From Paludibacteraceae bacterium (GTDB lineage Bacteria; Bacteroidota; Bacteroidia; Bacteroidales; Paludibacteraceae), in the NCBI GenBank assembly GCA_023227695.1, contig JALNVE010000195.1, positions 1 through 6,141 on the forward strand: a DNA stretch of 6,141 bases. The letters are read 5' to 3'. Numbering within the stretch: position 1 is the stretch's first letter; the number at the start of each line of letters is the position of its first letter. Of this stretch, positions 4,974 through 6,141 are shown one piece after another. The notes under the pieces were generated by a model. It did no database searches. It was not told the origin of the DNA and was given only the letters and a program-made list of their open reading frames with translations. The position numbers and the translations under genes are program-made.

Positions 4974-5963
4974 ATGAAAACAGTTGTAAGCGGAATACGC
5001 TCCACAGGAAATCTCCACTTGGGCAATTACTACGGAGCCCTTCGTAACTTCATAAAAATGCAAAATGAGAACAGATGTTTCTTCTTCATTGCAGATTATC
5101 ACTCGCTAACTACTCATCCAAATCCTGACGACCTTTATCCAAACGTAAAAAGTGTATTGACAGAATACCTTGCTGCGGGTTTGGATCCTGAGGTTGCAAC
5201 CATCTATATCCAAAGTGACATACCAGAGGTAACAGAGCTTTACCTAATGCTCAACATGCACGCATATATGGGTGAGCTAGCAAAGACTTCTTCTTTCAAA
5301 GAAAAAGCAAGAAAACAGCCTGAAAACGTAAACGCAGGATTGCTGACCTACCCTACTCTTATGGCAGCCGACATCCTTATACATAATGCCGACGAAGTTC
5401 CTGTAGGAAAAGACCAAGAGCAACACCTTGAGATGACTCGTCGTTTTGCACGTCGTTTTAACAACTTCTACAAAGTAGAGTACTTCAAGGAGCCAATTGC
5501 TTACTCTAACGGATCACAGATGATCAAGATCCCAGGATTGGACGGAAGCGGCAAAATGGGCAAATCAGAAGGAAACTGTATCTATTTGAACGACGATCCA
5601 AAAGTAATTCAAAAGAAGGTAATGAAGGCGTTGACCGACCAAGGTCCAACAGAAGAAAACTCTCCAAAGCCTGAGTGCATCGAGAACCTCTTCACCATCA
5701 TGAAGATTATTTCTACTGCTGATACATACAACTACTTCGACGAGCAATGGAACAAATGCGCTATCCGTTATGGAGATTTGAAGAAGCAGTTGGCTACTGA
5801 CATCATCGCTGCAACAGATCCTATCCGTGAGCGTATCAAGGAGATCGAGGCAGACCCTAACATTCTTCACAACGCCATCACTCTTGGTAGAGATAAGGCT
5901 CGTGAAAGTGCACAGAAGACCATCAAAGATGTTCGTGAAATCATGGGATTCCGTAATTTCTAA
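4974..5963 (+). CDS. trpS: Tryptophanyl-tRNA synthetase
   Basis: This cytoplasmic class Ic aminoacyl-tRNA synthetase activates tryptophan with ATP and charges tRNA-Trp. At 329 residues it has the usual bacterial TrpS length. The Rossmann-fold signature motifs are present: the HIGH-type motif HLGN at 15-18 inside SGIRSTGNLHLGNYYG, and the KMSKS-type loop KMGKS at 194-198 within GLDGSGKMGKS. Between them are the family segments YPTLMAADIL (126-135), whose D133 corresponds to the aspartate that reads the indole nitrogen, and VGKDQEQH (144-151). The helical C-terminal domain, which takes part in anticodon recognition, follows from about 210 to the end. The ATG is preceded by an A-rich leader and the conserved TVVSGI strand starts at residue 3, so the start is secure. 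It is a single-gene unit with its own promoter and a strong terminator just downstream. There is no sign of damage. Confidence 0.97.
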   Translation: MKTVVSGIRSTGNLHLGNYYGALRNFIKMQNENRCFFFIADYHSLTTHPNPDDLYPNVKSVLTEYLAAGLDPEVATIYIQSDIPEVTELYLMLNMHAYMGELAKTSSFKEKARKQPENVNAGLLTYPTLMAADILIHNADEVPVGKDQEQHLEMTRRFARRFNNFYKVEYFKEPIAYSNGSQMIKIPGLDGSGKMGKSEGNCIYLNDDPKVIQKKVMKALTDQGPTEENSPKPECIENLFTIMKIISTADTYNYFDEQWNKCAIRYGDLKKQLATDIIAATDPIRERIKEIEADPNILHNAITLGRDKARESAQKTIKDVREIMGFRNF

Positions 5964-5983
5964 GAGAACCGAAAATAGAATAG

Positions 5984-6011
5984 AAAAGGCTGCATTTCTA
6001 CAGCCTTTTTT
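5984..6011 (+). terminator. Rho-independent terminator of trpS
   Basis: AAAAGGCTG (5984-5992) pairs perfectly with CAGCCTTTT (6001-6009) over an eight-base loop, and the T tract continues to 6011. It begins 20 bases after the trpS stop codon. The A run before and T run after the stem could also let it work, more weakly, on the opposite strand. Confidence 0.9.
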
Positions 6012-6021
6012 GTTATTGATT

Positions 6022-6141
6022 TGTCACGTCCTGAAATAGCGTTACAACAAAAAAGTAACGAATATGAAAGGAAAAGAAAGACAGTACGTTAGACGTTCAC
6101 AAAAAGACTACCCGATGAGCTTTAAGCTTGCGGTAGTAAGA
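6022..6141 (+). mobile_element. Left end of an IS3-family-like insertion sequence (partial)
   Basis: Ten bases after the trpS terminator the sequence changes to TGTCACGTCCTGAAATAG, which begins with TG as IS3-family ends do. It is followed within 42 bases by the start of a transposase orfA. A short inverted repeat, GTTAC (6041-6045) and GTAAC (6055-6059), lies between the presumed end and the orf. The exact end, the right terminal repeat and the target duplication cannot be checked here because the element runs out of the window. The family call comes from the orfA N-terminus and overall layout. Confidence 0.6.
6064..6141 (+). CDS. IS3-type transposase OrfA, N-terminal fragment
   Basis: From the ATG at 6064-6066 the frame stays open to the window edge for 26 codons: MKGKERQYVRRSQKDYP followed by MSFKLAVVR. 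The basic N-terminus and the 'R(R/T)SQKDYxxSFKLxVV' stretch are typical of the small DNA-binding OrfA of IS3-family elements in Bacteroidetes, where helix 1 of the helix-turn-helix begins around residue 18. OrfA binds the element's ends and is normally joined to the DDE-domain OrfB by a programmed -1 frameshift. Both the rest of OrfA and all of OrfB lie beyond the window, so it is not known whether the element is intact. Confidence 0.65.
   Translation, partial: MKGKERQYVRRSQKDYPMSFKLAVVR

Noticed and set aside
5565..5870. 101-codon open frame on the minus strand
   Set aside because: It is antisense to trpS, with a cysteine- and leucine-rich product lacking any recognisable domain; trpS is intact across it.
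5827..6039. 70-codon open frame on the plus strand spanning the trpS end and terminator
   Set aside because: It starts inside trpS in another frame, runs through the terminator hairpin into the IS end, and has no domain-like pattern.

Overview
The window looks like an ordinary chromosomal stretch from a member of the Bacteroidales (Bacteroides/Parabacteroides type). Three intergenic gaps carry exact matches to the Bacteroidetes -7 promoter element TAnnTTTG, the genes lack Shine-Dalgarno sequences and have A-rich leaders, and several proteins (a DUF2851 protein, a GT4 enzyme with an 'ATQSGVTQIAYHFE' region, a small outer-membrane barrel) are of types common in that phylum. Base composition and codon use look even across the genes, apart from the insertion-sequence end at the right edge.

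Layout. (1) 1-89, minus strand: the first 29 codons of a YegS/DagK-type lipid kinase, cut by the window edge. (2) 90-223: a divergent promoter region. (3) 224-1507, plus strand: a DUF2851 protein of unknown function with a possible PD-(D/E)XK-like N-terminal region and a C-terminal cysteine cluster. (4) 1508-1757: no protein gene. This gap holds a long, self-complementary, rod-like RNA candidate on the plus strand (about 1511-1684) ending in its own terminator, followed by a good minus-strand terminator for the genes to the right. (5) 4719 down to 1758, minus strand: a probable four-gene operon of a Cof-type HAD phosphatase, a VanZ-like membrane protein, a GT4 glycosyltransferase and a small outer-membrane beta-barrel protein, with gaps of 15, 14 and 38 bases. 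(6) 4720-4973: a second divergent promoter region. (7) 4974-5963, plus strand: trpS, tryptophanyl-tRNA synthetase, with a strong terminator. (8) From about 6022: the left end of an IS3-family-like insertion sequence with the first 26 codons of its orfA, cut by the window edge.

The genes do not form one pathway. trpS is translation housekeeping. The operon mixes an envelope theme (membrane protein, sugar transfer, outer-membrane barrel) with a general sugar-phosphate or cofactor phosphatase. The most interesting item is the intergenic RNA candidate downstream of the DUF2851 gene: nested complementary segments form a rod with a large one-sided bulge, which resembles the architecture of 6S RNA, and the bulge contains a near-match to the phylum's own promoter element. 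The DUF2851 protein is the second point of interest. I saw no CRISPR array, tRNA, rRNA, phage gene or defence cassette.
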